A DNA stretch of 64,000 nt, from positions 69,620,393 through 69,684,392 of the forward strand of contig CM077594.1 of NCBI GenBank assembly GCA_039654915.1. Direction: 5' to 3'. Positions 10,720 through 22,585 of the stretch are shown piece after piece. Position 1 is the stretch's first letter, and each line of letters opens with the position of its first letter. Origin of the DNA: Aquilaria yunnanensis (lineage: Eukaryota; Streptophyta; Magnoliopsida; Malvales; Thymelaeaceae). A program made the translations under genes and the position numbers. The notes under the pieces were generated by a model that did no database searches, was not told the origin of the DNA, and was given only the letters and a program-made list of their open reading frames with translations.

Positions 10720-12128
10720 TGAAGATTTTTAGGATCTTATGATAACATACTTTTATGTTATCTACTCATATATATGCCACATGCATATTTGTTCATTTGA
10801 ATTCAACATGGATATAGATATACATAATACTAATTCTTTAACATATTATTCATGTAGTTGATATAACATGCTATATAACATATCAATTTTACTTACATGT
10901 TGTGTCAAATAAATCCTAGCATGCTACTAAGAACATTCATGTAAATAATTCAAACCTAGCATGCTACTAAACCAAGAGAGAATGTGCACCTTTCTTCTTG
11001 GTTATCTTTGGTGAAAACTTGAGGGAGAACTTGATCTTAGAGGGACACCTTGAAGCTTGAATAGAGATGAACAATCTCTATGTAAATCCACCCACAATGC
11101 TCTCAAGAAGTGTTTAATATTTCGGCCTCTAAAGGAAATAGGAGGAGAACAATTTTCTCTCAAGAAAATGGAGCAAATAGAGTGCAAATTCGTGCTTAAA
11201 ATGGCCAGCCACTAAAGGCTATTTATAGATGACCAAAAGGCACACCTTTACACCAAGAAAGGTGTCTTTTAAGCCAAAGAACACTTCCTTTGGCTAAGGG
11301 TCATGTATGGTGGCGAAAATACATGTCTTTTAGCCAAGGAACACTTCCTTTGGCCTATAACCACCCATAACTACCTTATGGGCGAAAATACATGTCTTTT
11401 AGCCAATGAACACTTCCTTTAGCCTATAACCACCCCATAACTACCTTATGGGCAAAAATACATGTCCCTTGAAGTCATAGGACATCACTCTTGGTGCAAT
11501 AACCACCCCAACCACCCTCATGGCCGAATATACATGTCTTTTCACTCAAGGAACACTTCCTTTGGATGAAAGGACATGTTCTTTTAGCCAATAGTCATCT
11601 CTTTTGATGAAGAGACATACCTTTACACAAAAGATGTGTCTCTTGGTGGTTTTGAGCTAAAAGCAAGGTGAGCTGGCACAAAGCTAGCTCATTATACTAC
11701 TTATGCACCATTGAGCTCCTTTGAGCTCCAACGAAGCACCATGAACTGAGGTCCAGCTCCTAGAGCTGACCTTGAGCTGGAGTTAGCTGCTCTCAGCTGA
11801 AGTGAACTAAAGTCCAGCTACACTTAGATACCAGAAGCTGAAGTGAGCTGACTTGAGCTGACTTGAGCTAACTTGAGCTGAAGTCCAACTACTTTGAGCC
11901 ACTTATAGGTGAAGTGAGCTGACTTGAGCTGACTTGAGTTGAAGTCCAACTACTTTGAGCTACTTATAGCTAAAGTGAGCTGACTTGAGCTGAAGACCAG
12001 CTACTCTGAGCTACTAATAGCTGCAGTGAGCTGAGATAAGCTAACTTGAGCTAAAGGGAGCTACTTCTAGCTGCCTTAGATAGCTGTTCAAGCTAGTAAA
12101 GGATCTTGGTGCGCCAAGAATTCCAACA
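10720..12128 (-). repeat. 3' LTR of the copia element (1409 bp)
   Basis: It ends TGAAGATTTT and CCAACA. A TATA box (TATAAATA on the minus strand) lies at 11220-11227. It has one more roughly 70-bp unit (block with ACTACCTTATGGG, near 11300-11465) than the right LTR. Its inner end, 11660-12110, is rich in AGCTGA and GAGCTC words. Confidence 0.92.
11660..12110 (-). repeat. AGCTGA-rich minisatellite-like block in the copia LTR
   Basis: Imperfect units of roughly 50-60 bp contain GTGAGCTGACTTGAGCTGA and CAACTACTTTGAGC, repeated four to five times. The word AGCT is its own complement, so the block can form many short hairpins. The right LTR has the same block at about 18600-19050. The location suggests U3, but no function is shown. 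Confidence 0.75.
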
Positions 12129-13407
12129 AACTCCCACTCGTACTAAGATGCTTTTAAAGTTCCAGCTCCCACTCAAAACAAACTCCTTAATCCTAATAGC
12201 CGAAATAATCCAAACACTTCTACATACATAGAGTTATGGGTGCGACCTCAGGCACACACACTAAGTCTTTTCTATTGAGGTTGTTAGACTCTCAATAGAA
12301 GATTGTCCTCTCCTCATAGTTTGAACTTCTTCAAACTTTCCTTTGAACACGTCAAATTCAAGTGTGTTGCTTAAACACATCAAGCTTGCTTGAACACATC
12401 AAACTATGCCTCCCAGACCCCAGACATATGATACACTTCTTAATCACAATCAGTCTCTTTCTTAGAATTTCAACTCCTTGAAATCCATGATTGTATTAAG
12501 CATTGAGTACTCATTTCAATCACTTGTCATTCAATCTAGCATACTACTCACAGTAATATGTGGGCCCAAGATTGAATTTAGTGAACGTGTATCATCTTAT
12601 TGTCTTTCCTTTTAGCTTCAACTACTTAGGTCAATGAGTTAACATGATTACCCAAAAGGAGGATACTTCAGTCTCATTTCTCTAAGACCTTCGACAACCA
12701 ATCAAAGTAATCATAATTAACTCAACTTCCAAATAGCAAGCCATAGTCACTAAGAGTCTGATTCGAAGAATCTCACACTAAGCAAGAATAGAGACAACTT
12801 GCTTAAATTCTTATTTGGTCACATTTCATGGTCATGGAACACTTGGAAACACATCCATTAAAGTTCCATAATACACTTCTAAGGTGTTTTACTCATGTCA
12901 CTCCCACTTGGAGTGATCTCCATTCCAATTGAGGAGTGTGTCATTTCTCCCTCTTAAAACACCATGAAGTGTACTCCTCTTAACATATAAAAGGAGGACA
13001 TGTCAATAACCATGAAACTTCTCCATGTAAGCCCTAGCTTACATCTAACATAGGCTAGGATGTATGAATGGGCATACAAACTGAATGCACCAAAGCATTG
13101 AATCTTGATTACTCATAATCAAGGCGACCATAAAAGCTAAAGTGTCATGTGTTGGAGCATGACTCCCACTTAAATGTATCATTCACTTAAGTTTCATTTA
13201 AGTCTTTAGCCAGTCTCATCCTTAATCTTACACAAAGATCAAGGGCGGATGACTTGTGTGAGAAAGTCATCCTCTGCCTATGTTTGACATGTTCATTTGT
13301 TCGTTGTGTTTCACAAAATTGAATTGACTATTTCATGAAATAACCTGTATTATTTCAAAGAAATACATAACATGTGTGACCCCAAAGAGGTGAAGTACAT
13401 CCAACAT
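12129..13407 (-). other. Copia 3' non-coding region and polypurine tract
   Basis: Between the end of RNase H and the 3' LTR lie about 1.28 kb without a convincing reading frame on either strand. The LTR-proximal bases read GAGTGGGAGTT on the minus strand (12129-12140), which fits a polypurine tract. Nothing else is recognised in this stretch. Confidence 0.6.
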
Positions 13408-14079
13408 TCACAATCTTCTAAGACCCATTGCTCTAACATGTCGAGCAAATACAAGTGGTGGCAATGGCTTAGTGAGAGGATCTGCCACCATCAGGTCTGT
13501 AGAAATGTACTCAATCCTAACTTCACCCTCCCCAATTGCATCCCGCACAAACTGATATTTCATGCTAATGTACTTGGTTTTTCCATGGCATTTGGGGTCC
13601 TTGGTATAAGCCATGGCTGCCATACTATCACTGTAGATAGTAATAGGCTTCTCAATAGAAACCCTGGACTCCAAATTTTTAAGGAAATAACCTAGCCAAA
13701 GGGCTTCTTGTACAGCTGAGGCACATGAAACAAATTCAGCCTCCATTGTGGACAATGCTGTACAAGTTTGCTTCTTACTACACCAAGTAGTAGCCCCACC
13801 ATTTAGCATGAAAATATAACCAGATGTAGACTTGCTGGAGTCTCTATCTCCTCCCCAATCAGCATCAGAATAGCCACGTAAACCAAGGTCTTTACCTTGG
13901 TAACAAAGCCAATAATCCTTAGTACCCTTGAGGTACCTTAGGATCCTCTTGACACTCTTCCAATGCTCTAGACCAGGGTTGGAAGAATATTTTGCTAGAA
14001 GTCCAACCGCTTGGCTGATGTCTGGCCTTGTACATAACATTGCATACATCAAGCTACCAATGGCACTTAGGTAGGGGAC
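13408..14079 (-). pseudogene. Copia RT C-terminus and RNase H
   Basis: The minus-strand frame starts after an in-frame TAG at 14080-14082. It opens with the end of RT (MYAMLCTRPDISQAVG, SVKRILRYLKGT) and passes into RNase H: GYSDADWGGD with the first catalytic aspartates, STSGYIFML, LSTMEAEFVS with the catalytic glutamate, and YSDSMAAMAY. The C-terminal DPLTKPL motif is the usual copia ending. RNase H removes the RNA strand during reverse transcription. The domain itself is uninterrupted and all the key acidic residues are visible. It ends at 13408 with a normal stop. Confidence 0.9.
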
Positions 14080-14745
14080 CTAAGCCATCTCTTCCTTCTC
14101 CTTTGGAGTCTTAGGACACAAGTCCTCTCCAATCTTGGAACCATATGCAAGAGGTGTACTCATGGGCTTTGCATTTGTTAAGTTGAACCTTGCAAGAATC
14201 TTATCAATATAAGGTTCTTGAGAAAGGGCCAATAGCCTTGCCTTTCTATCCATCAGGATTTTAACCCCTAGGATAAAGGCCCCCTCTCCCATGTCCTTCA
14301 TGTCAAAGGTGGAAGACAACCATTTCTTGAAGGTACTTAACAACGCAAGCCCATTACTTGCAATCAGTATATCATCTACATATAGAGTCAATATTCCAAA
14401 ACTAGACCCAAAAGAGTACAAGTATACACAATGGTCTTCATGCATCATCACAAAGCCATAGCTTGTGATTGCATGGTGAAACTTCAAGTACCACTGTCTT
14501 GAAGCTTGCTTAAGACCATAGATAGACTTCTTCAGTTTACATACCTTGTCATCTTGACCCTTTTGGACAAACCCCTCAGGTTGTCTCATATATATCTCCT
14601 CACTCAAATCACCATTGAGAAAAGCGGTCTTTACATCCATCTGATGTAACTCTAGGTCCAGATTTGCCACTATGGCAAGTAATATCCTAATGGAAGTGAA
14701 TTTTACAACAGGACAGAAGGTGTCTTTGAAATCAACACCCTCCTT
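14080..14745 (-). pseudogene. Copia reverse transcriptase core
   Basis: Motifs in order: QMDVKTAFLNGDL (first catalytic aspartate), KLKKSIYGLKQASRQW, and LYVDDILIAS with the YVDD active site, then FDMKDMGEG, GVKI and the connection domain. The frame is continuous with the integrase-RT frame upstream except for a TAG at 14746-14748, where other copia elements have glutamine in GFTQKEGVD. It ends at a TAG (14080-14082) where a lysine is usual. These stops would block polyprotein synthesis, but the active site is intact. Confidence 0.9.
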
Positions 14746-16300
14746 CTATGTAAAACTGTTGGCCACCGAACGGGCCTTGTATCTTTCGATACTTCCATCA
14801 GAGTTCACCTTGATCTTGAGAACCCACTTGTTCCCAATTGCCTTACGGCCTGGAGGAAGATCACTTAGCTCCCAAACCCCATTGAGATGCATTGAATGCA
14901 ACTCATCCTTCATTGCATTTAGCCACTTTTCCCTCTGTGCACCCTCAAGAGCCTCCTTAATGTTACTTGGTTCATCTATCTCAGATGCAATCAAATTTGC
15001 CTCACTATCCAAGATCCACCATTCCTTAGGTGGTCCAAATTTCCTCATTGATCTTCTCAATGTAGGTTGAGATGGAGGCAACTCATGCTCCATCTCTTGA
15101 GGCTCAACATTTTGCTCTTGAGTATCCTCAACTCCCTCTTGAACAAAACCTTCCTCTTGGAGGTCTTGCTCATGTTGGTCCACAACAACAGGCATTTTTG
15201 GAGCCATTGCTCCATGTGGTTGAGGTACTCCCTCTAGAGTAGGTGCATCTGTCCCAGGTGTCCTTATGACACTTGGTTGATCCTCATCTAGGATCTGGCT
15301 TAATGAGGTTAAGTCACCACGCTCACCAACTTTGGGGAACTCATCCTCTACAAAGTTAGCATTCCTTGCATCAAAGATGTTCCCAGTTTTGTGACTTATA
15401 TCCAAGAACACATAACCCCTAGATTGTTCAGCATAACCAAGGAAGGCACACCTCCTCCCTCTTGGACCCAACTTTCCCAAAGGATGGTCCGTTATGTGAA
15501 CATAAGCCAAACAACCCCATGGGCGTAAATAGCTTAGATTAGGAGTTTTCTTCTTCCATAACTCATGTGGAGAAGAGTTCACATTCTTGGTGGGTACTCT
15601 ATTAAGGACATGAACTGCACATAACAGTGCATCACTCCAATAAGTGATGTCTAAGTTGGCCTTTGCCATCATGGAACGTACCATGTCCATAAGAGTTCTA
15701 TTCTTCCTCTCAGACACTCCATTCTGTTGGGGTCTCCAAGGAAGAGTGAACTCCCTTTCAATACCCTTCAAGTCACAAAATGCCTTGAATGCATTTGATG
15801 TATACTCTCCACCCCTATCTGTCCTCAAGGACTTAACCTTCTTACCTACTTGGTTCTCAACCAAGTGTACATACTTCTCAAAGCATGCCAAGGCCTCTGC
15901 CTTGTTTCTTAGTAGGTAGATGTGGGTGAATCGAGTGTAATCATCTGTGAATGTGATGAAATACTTGAATCCATTTCTAGATTCAACCCTCATTGCCCCA
16001 CATAGGTCAGAGTGAACTAAACTTAGTGCCTCACCTCTCCTAGTTGCTTTGCCAAAAAGGTTTTCTTGTGGCTTTGCCCTCTAGGCATGATTGGCAACTT
16101 GGAAGGACAACCTTGGTCAAGGAACCTAGCAAGCCATTCTTGGCTAGCTTGTTCATTCTATCTTGACCAATATGACCCAACCTCTCATGCCATCTCATTT
16201 CATTTGTGACCTCTGTCACATAGCAACTAGGACTTGCAACAGAATGGTTAGTTGGCTTTAACTCATAAAGCCCATTATTAACTGAACAAGTGCATACTAT
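14746..16300 (-). pseudogene. Copia integrase and RT N-terminus
   Basis: From 16300 the minus strand encodes the GAG-pre-integrase zinc finger (RWHERLGHIG, then CQSCLEGKA). A run of five adenines on the plus strand at 16051-16060 carries an extra base and shifts the frame. From 15993 the frame is open for 415 codons: FTDDYTR and SLRTDRGGEYTS hold the catalytic aspartates, and RPQQNGVSERKNRTL the catalytic glutamate (D-D-E). The C-terminal GKLGPRGRRCAFLGY block follows. A variable linker rich in glutamine and glutamate leads to the RT start (NKWVLKIK). Integrase joins the cDNA to the host chromosome. Confidence 0.9.
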
Positions 16301-17461
16301 CTAATCATCTTTAATAATAGACACATTATTAAAGAATTTAAAGCAATAATTGTACTTCAACATAGAACTTATAGAAATCAAATTTCTACAAATGTTTGGT
16401 ACATACAATACATCTATTAGATACAAATATCCAATATCTATAGGAATTCTACATGTTCCTATGCCTTCCACTTCCAGCCTAGCATCATTTCCCACTGAAA
16501 CATGCTTAGCTCCTTTTGAGAGCTTCCTGTAGGCCACAAACCAGGACTTGTCCCGAGCTATGTGGTCTGTTGCTCCCGAGTCTACAATCCATAAAGAATT
16601 GCACTCAGTTAGTAATGTACATGACACAACATGTACAATGGAAGTAGAAGGGTATGTATGCACCTTGGGTGGACCCTTGCAATCCTTTGCAAAGTGTCCT
16701 TTATACCCACAGTTGAAGCACTTCAGCATGCTTATGTCTCGCTTCTCTTTGAAATTTTTCTTGGAAGCAGGACCTTTTCCCTTGCCCTTCCCTGGCACTC
16801 CTTTACCACCACTCTTCTTCCATCCCTTCTGGATAGAGGATGAGGCAACATATGCCTTAGAATGGTCCTTGAGGGCCATCACCTCAGCCTCTAGGAGGAG
16901 GTGACGAGCAATGTCATCAAATGACATTATTTGAGGGTTATGGCGTAAGTTGACCTTCATCAACTGCCATTCCTCATCGGGCAAGGAATGGATTATTGCT
17001 TGCACTTGTTGCTCATCAGTGAGCACATGCCCTGCTGTCTTGAGTTGGTGGATCATGCGTGACATCTCACACAAATGAGCACTCATAGAGTGATCAGCAC
17101 GCTTCACATAATTCTCAAACTTGAGAATCATTGAGCGTTGTTTCTCTATAGAAACATCTCCATACGTGGCCTTGACTGAGTCCCATATGGCCTTAGCCCA
17201 CTCAAGCATGGAGAATTCCACCATAATCTCATCCACCATAGTGGAGAGGAGAGTGACTCTACACATAGAGTTCTTCTTAAGGAATGCCTCATAGGCAGTC
17301 CTATCCTGTCCCTCAGCAGGAGGCATGATCTCTTGAGTGAGCACATCAAGAGTATCTTGCTCAGTTAAAATGAATTTGACCTTCTGTTGCCAAATTGAAT
17401 AGTTTTCACCATCCAATTTGAGGTCACGGTTTAATTCTGCAACTATATTCTTACAAGCCAT
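16301..17461 (-). CDS. Copia gag and protease
   Basis: An open frame of 386 codons starting at an ATG 249 bases from the primer-binding site. Residues 1-210 resemble the copia gag (LDGENYSIWQQKV, UBN2-type region with LLSTMVDE and SFDDIARHLL). A lysine/glycine-rich stretch precedes a zinc knuckle, CFNCGYKGHFAKDC, which binds RNA. The aspartic protease follows with WIVDSGATDHI (DSG active site) near residue 293. The frame ends in a TAG at 16301-16303, before the integrase zinc finger, where copia elements normally continue in one polyprotein. This stop is therefore probably a mutation. Gag itself looks intact. Confidence 0.88.
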   Translation of the reverse strand: MACKNIVAELNRDLKLDGENYSIWQQKVKFILTEQDTLDVLTQEIMPPAEGQDRTAYEAFLKKNSMCRVTLLSTMVDEIMVEFSMLEWAKAIWDSVKATYGDVSIEKQRSMILKFENYVKRADHSMSAHLCEMSRMIHQLKTAGHVLTDEQQVQAIIHSLPDEEWQLMKVNLRHNPQIMSFDDIARHLLLEAEVMALKDHSKAYVASSSIQKGWKKSGGKGVPGKGKGKGPASKKNFKEKRDISMLKCFNCGYKGHFAKDCKGPPKVHTYPSTSIVHVVSCTLLTECNSLWIVDSGATDHIARDKSWFVAYRKLSKGAKHVSVGNDARLEVEGIGTCRIPIDIGYLYLIDVLYVPNICRNLISISSMLKYNYCFKFFNNVSIIKDD

Positions 17462-17709
17462 CTACATTGATGTAATTAACATGTTTTAGTTCAATTTACA
17501 CAACAAGACTCAACAAAGCAACATGTGTATGAAACAACTTCTAACATGCTTATATATGGCAAAAGAGATGCATATAGCATTCGATCAGAAATACATAAAC
17601 ATGCCTTCATTGCTTCATACACATATCCTTCGTTAGCCTTTATCAAAATCATACACATATGTATGATCCTAAATCATGCTTACTACATGCAACATATACA
17701 TTTTCATGA

Positions 17710-17726
17710 CCTAGGCTTTGATACCA
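17710..17726 (-). other. Primer-binding site of the copia element
   Basis: The minus strand reads TGGTATCAAAGCCTAGG two bases inside the 5' LTR. It is close to the TGGTATCAGAGC site complementary to the 3' end of plant initiator tRNA-Met, the usual primer of copia elements. Confidence 0.85.
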
Positions 17727-17728
17727 AT

Positions 17729-19098
17729 TGAAGATTTTCAGGATCTTATGATAACATACTTTTATGTTATCTACTCATATATATGCCACATGCATATTTG
17801 TTCATTTGAATTCAACATGGATATAGATATACATAATACTAATTCTTTAACATATTATTCATGCAGTTGATATAACATGCTATATAACATATCAATTTTA
17901 CATACATGTTGTGTCAAATAAATCCTAGCATGCTACTAAGAACATTCATGTAAATAATTCAAACCTAGCATGCTACTAAACCAAGAGAGAACGTGCACCT
18001 TTCTTCTTGGTTATTTTTGGTGAAAACTTGAGGGAGAACTTGATCTTAGAGGGGCACCTTGAAGCTTGAATATAGATGAACAATCTCTATGTAAATCCAC
18101 CCACAATGCTCTCAAGAAATGTTTAATATTTTGGCCTCTAAAGGAAATAGGAGGAGAACAATTTTCTCTCAATAAAATGGAGCAAATAGAGTGCAAATTC
18201 GTGCTTAAAATGGCCAGCCACTAAAGGCTATTTATAGATGACCAAAAGGCACACCTTTACACCAAGAAAGGTGTCTTTTAAGCCAAAGAACACTTCCTTT
18301 GGCTAAGGGTCATGTATGGTGGCGAAAATACATGTCTTTTAGCCAAGGAACACTTCCTTTAGCCTATAACCACCCCATAACTACCTTATGGGCCAAAATA
18401 CATGTCCCTTGAAGTCATAGGACATCACTCTTGGTGCAATAACCACCCCAACCACCCTCATGGCCGAATATACATGTCTTTTCACTCAAGGAACACTTCC
18501 TTTGGATGAAAGGACATGTTCTTTTAGCCAATAGTCATCTCTTTTGATGAAGAGACATACCTTTACACAAAAGATGTGTCTCTTGGTGGTTTTGAGCTAA
18601 AAGCAAGGTGAGCTGGCACAAAGCTAGCTCATTATACTACTTATGCACCATTGAGCTCCTTTGAGCTCCAACCAGGCGCCATGAACTAAGGTGCAGCTCC
18701 TAGAGCTGACCTTGAGCTGGAGTTAGCTGCTTTCAGCTGAAGTGAACTGAAGTCCAGCTACACTCAGTTACCAGAAGTTGAAGTGAGCTAACTTGAGCTG
18801 ACTTGAGCTAACTTGAGCTGAAGTCCAACTACTTTGAGCCACTTATAGCTGAAGTGAGCTGACTTGAGCTGACTTGAGCTGAAGTCCAGCTACTTTGAGC
18901 TACTTATAGTTGAAGTGAGCTAACTTGAGCTGAAGTCCAGCTACTCTGAGCTACTTATAGCTGCAGTGAGCTGAGATAAGCTAACTTGAGCTAAAGGGAG
19001 CTACTTCTAGCTGCCTTAGATAGCTGTTCAAGCTAGAGTTAGCTCAATGAGCTCAAATCCTACCTTAAAAGGATCTTGGTGCGCCAAGAATTCCAACA
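17729..19098 (-). repeat. 5' LTR of the copia element (1370 bp)
   Basis: A direct repeat of 10720-12128 with the same ends and a TATA box at 18229-18236 (minus strand). It lacks one roughly 70-bp unit and has about 30 extra bases near 19035 (GAGTTAGCTCAATGAGCTC). Substitutions are scattered at a few percent, so the insertion is moderately recent. Confidence 0.92.
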
Positions 19099-19103
19099 AT
19101 GTT

Positions 19104-21837
19104 TGCCCCTGAGATGGATCAACTAAAAAAGCAGTTGAAGGAACTGCTAGAGAAAGGCTTTATAAGGCCTAGCGTGTCACCGTGGGGGGCCCTAGTATTA
19201 TTTGTAAAAAGAAGGATGGAACTTTGAGACTATACATCGACTACAAAAAGTTGAATGTAGTAGCAGTCAAGAATAAGTATCCGCTTCCTAGGATCAATGA
19301 TTTGTTTGATAGACTAAGGAGGGTGAAGGTGTTGTCCAGGATTGATCTCTGGTCTTGATACTTCTAGATTAGAGTTTTGGAGGAAGATATCCTAAAGACC
19401 GCCTTCTGGATAAGATACAGGTACTATGAGTAAACAGTTATGCCATTTGGTGTGAGCAATACCCTGCCAGTATTCATGGAAGCCACGAATAGAATCTTCA
19501 GACTGTTCTTGTATTAGTTTGTTGAAGTCTTCATTGATGATATCTTAGTACCTAGGAGCATGATGAGCACCTTAGGACAATTTTGCAAGTGATGAAGGAT
19601 AATCAGTACTATGTAAAGTTGTCCAAGTGTAAGTTTTTTTTTGAGAGGATACAGTTTCTGGGACACATCATTAGTTCCAAAGGGTTGTTGGTTGACCCTA
19701 AGAAGGCTTAGGCAGTGGTCGAGTGGAAGAAGGTTGCCTATAGTTACAAAAATACGGAGCATATTGGACTTGGTAGGCTATTACAGGAGTTTGAGAGATA
19801 AATTCTCTGTGATAGTAACACCATTCATAGCCTTCAGCAAGAAAGATTAGAAGTTTGATTGGACACCGAAATAAGAGGAGGCTTACCTGGAGTTGAAGAT
19901 GAGGTTGACAAGTGCACCGATACTCATTCTACCAAACCCGAAGAAGGCTTTTACAGTATACATAGATGCATCAAGTTCTGGTCTGGGGTGTGTATTAATG
20001 GAGGAAAATCAAGTGATTGCCTATGGCTCAAGGTAGTTGGTGCCTAACGAGTTGAACTACGTAGTTCATGACCTTGAACCAGCGGCAGTATTCTTCGCAC
20101 TTAAGCTTTGGAGGCATTACTTGATGGGGAGATTGTTCAAGATTTTCAGCAACCATAAGAGTTTCAAATACTTGTTCACTCAAAAAGAGCTAAAGATGAG
20201 GCAATATCGATTGATTGAATACATAACGGGTTATGATTCCTCAATTGACAATTGTGCGGTGAAAAGAAATGTGCTGGCAGATGCTCTTAGTTAGAAGTAC
20301 ACGAGAGTGGTCCTATATAGGGATCAGGCTACAAGTTCCTAGGGAAGAACATCGTGGGATTGTTTCTCCACCTTACATGAATTTTTACAAGACCAAGAAA
20401 GGTCCCTAGTTTAGACTTTAGAGATTCAGTCGCCTTGGTTGGCTAAGGTCAAGGAGGCTCAAAGTAAGGATCCATTGTTAAAGAAGATTTCAGGAGGGAG
20501 GACACTTGGTGCCGTGAGGAAAGAGTTCTGATACAAGGATGGCGTACTACACAAAAGGCACATAGTAGTAGACTAAGTATCCATCTTGGTGTTGGTAAGA
20601 TGTACCATGATATGAAGACACACTTTTGGTGGCCTAGACTTAAAAGGGATGTAGGTGGACACATAGCTATGTGTTTGACATGCCAAATGGTAAAAGCTGA
20701 GCATCAGAAGCCTGTAGGTACTCTCCAAAGTCTACCTCTACTGAAGAGGAAGTGGGGATCCATCTTGATGGACTTCCTAGTTGGGTTGCCAAATACCCGT
20801 AGTTGGCATGATGTAATATGGGTAGTGATCTATAGGTTAACTAGAATAGTGCACTTCATACCCATAAAGATTACCTAGGCATTAGAGAGGTTAGCTCAAT
20901 TGTATATTAAGGAGATAGTAAGACTGCATGGCATACTGGATCATATCATATTTGATAGGGATCCTCGGTTTGTATCAAGGTTTTGGAACACTTTCCCAAA
21001 CACATAAAAAAGTGAGGTTAGTCTTAGTACTGCCTTTCTTTGTTAGACTAACGAGTAGTCTAAGAGAGTGATACAAACCTTAGAGGACATGTTACATATG
21101 TGTGCCATAGACTTCAGAGGTGATTCGGATCAACACTTGCCATTTATTGAGTTTTCTTACAATAACACTCACCAAATTGTTATAGGTATTGCAAAATATG
21201 AAGCTTTATATGGTAGGTTATGCATAATGCCCCATTGTTGGGCTAACCCTATAGATAGGGTAGTCGTTGGTCCTGAGATCGTAGCTGACACCACGGCTAA
21301 GATTGGATTGATCCAGAAATGGATTTGAGCAGCAAATGACTGATAGACTAAGTATGGAAATTTTAGGAGATGAGATTTGAGTTTTGAAGTTGGTGATAAA
21401 GTACTTCTTAAAGTATCTCATGTGAAGGGAGTAGCTCGGTTTGGGCAAACAGGTAAGCTGGCCCTTAGGTGTATTGGACACTATGAGATCCTAGATAAAG
21501 TAGGGAAAGTTGCATATTGGTTGGCATTACCACCCACCTTGTCCTAAGTGCATAATGTGTTTCATGTTGGTCTTCTAAGGAAGTGCATAGTTGATCCGGG
21601 ACAAGAAGTTAACCCAACAACAGTTTGCATCCAATAAGACTTAACCTATGAGGAGAGGCCCATCAAGACCTCGATAGGCAGGTTAGGAAACTTAGAACCA
21701 TGTGAATTCTAGTAGTTAAGATCTTTTGGCCAAGCCATAGTGAAGAGGAAGCTACTTGGGAGACAGAGCAGGATATGCTGGAAAGGTATCTTAGTGAATT
21801 CCCTCAGCTGCAGTAGAATTTGGGGGACCAAATTTCA
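19104..21837 (+). pseudogene. G1 pol, main part: RT, RNase H and integrase (degenerate)
   Basis: This continues the linker at 10494-10719. Order on the plus strand: RT ([19 protein letters not shown] near 19135, FIDDILV with the catalytic pair near 19530, FLGHIISSKGLLVDPKKA near 19660), RNase H (VHDLEPAAVFFALKLWRHY near 20060, ADALS at 20290), integrase zinc finger (CLTCQMVKAEH near 20680), core (GSILMDFLVGLP, FDRDPRFVSRFW near 20955), NNTHQI and YEALYGRLC near 21210, and the C-terminal VGDKVLLKVS and NVFHVGLL blocks. This is the Ty3/gypsy domain order. Many stops and frameshifts remain. Lineage is probably chromovirus (Del/Tekay), judged from long LTRs and the integrase tail of relative B. 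Confidence 0.85.
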
Positions 21838-21851
21838 GAAGGAGGGGAGAA
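21838..21851 (+). other. Polypurine tract of G1
   Basis: AGAAGGAGGGGAGAA lies directly before the 3' LTR start TGTTATGAC at 21852, the same arrangement as in A0. Confidence 0.8.
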
Positions 21852-22585
21852 TGTTATGACTCTCCTAGTTGAAGGCTTGCTTGAGGAAGGTAAAGTAATT
21901 AAATGATAACTTGGAACCTTCTTTTAAGCTCACATAGTAAGATTAAGTAAGTTAGGCAAAGTTCATTAAGTTTCAAGGGGTTTAAGGCACCAAATAGGGT
22001 TTAGGGCCAAAATGATAATTTTGAATCCTAAGATCCCATGCTAAGAACCAAGACTCAAAAACATGTTTTAAACCAAAAACCTTGCCTTAAACCCACAAAT
22101 TAGCTTAAGTAAACAAGCTTTGGCCAAGGTTTGACCTTAGTTACTATTTGAGGATGGGGGGTTTTTTTGTAACTTTTTACAAACTTAAGTAGTCGGTTGT
22201 TTTAAAAAGGTATAAAACATGGTGAAGTGGAGGAGGCTACCGTTTTGCTGCTTAAACCCCAAATCAATCTTGCCTCCACCACTTCATCAAGAATCCATGC
22301 TCAAAACCAATAGATTTTGGTGAAAATTGAAGCGACCAAGGGTATATTTGCTAAAGGAAGCTTGATTCAAGAGGAATTTCATGTTTGTGAAGCTTGGAAT
22401 CATGTTTCCAGCCACCTCTTATTTTTTATACCATGTAACAAGTGTGTTCTCAGTGATTTCTTGTTTATTAGTTGATCAAAAGCTTGGGTTTTGATCAGAA
22501 GCTAGTAATTTGGTGTTTTGTGTGTTTGATTACATGGAACGTTGGTAGAACTTTGTGAAACTTGGTTGGTATGGAGTAGTCACTT
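21852..22585 (+). mobile_element. 3' LTR of G1 (family A), first part
   Basis: It starts TGTTATGACTCTCC and follows the 5' LTR at 3426 closely. It is interrupted at 22586 by element B and continues at 50304. The CACTT at 22581-22585 is repeated at 50299-50303, so element B is a clean insertion into this LTR. Confidence 0.9.

Larger units (their letters stand above)
10720..19098 (-). mobile_element. Ty1/copia retrotransposon, nearly complete (8.4 kb)
   Basis: Full structure on the minus strand: 5' LTR 17729-19098, tRNA-Met-type primer-binding site, gag-protease, integrase, RT, RNase H, polypurine tract, 3' LTR 10720-12128. The gene order protease-integrase-RT-RNase H is the copia order. The TSD is perfect (ATGTT). 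Only three internal stops and one single-base frameshift were found in pol, so it is the best-preserved protein-coding element of the window. The LTRs differ in length (1409 and 1370 bp) mainly through gain or loss of repeat units. The lineage within copia was not determined. Confidence 0.93.

Noticed and set aside
11660..12110. A CRISPR-like or satellite array.
   Set aside because: The repeats are imperfect, lack unique spacers of constant length, and occur inside both LTRs of a eukaryotic retrotransposon.
14672..15070. 132-codon plus-strand frame.
   Set aside because: It is a shadow of the copia integrase-RT frame on the minus strand.
17700..17728. A possible tRNA-derived sequence next to the copia LTR.
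   Set aside because: Only 17 bases match the tRNA 3' end, as expected for a primer-binding site. No cloverleaf is present.
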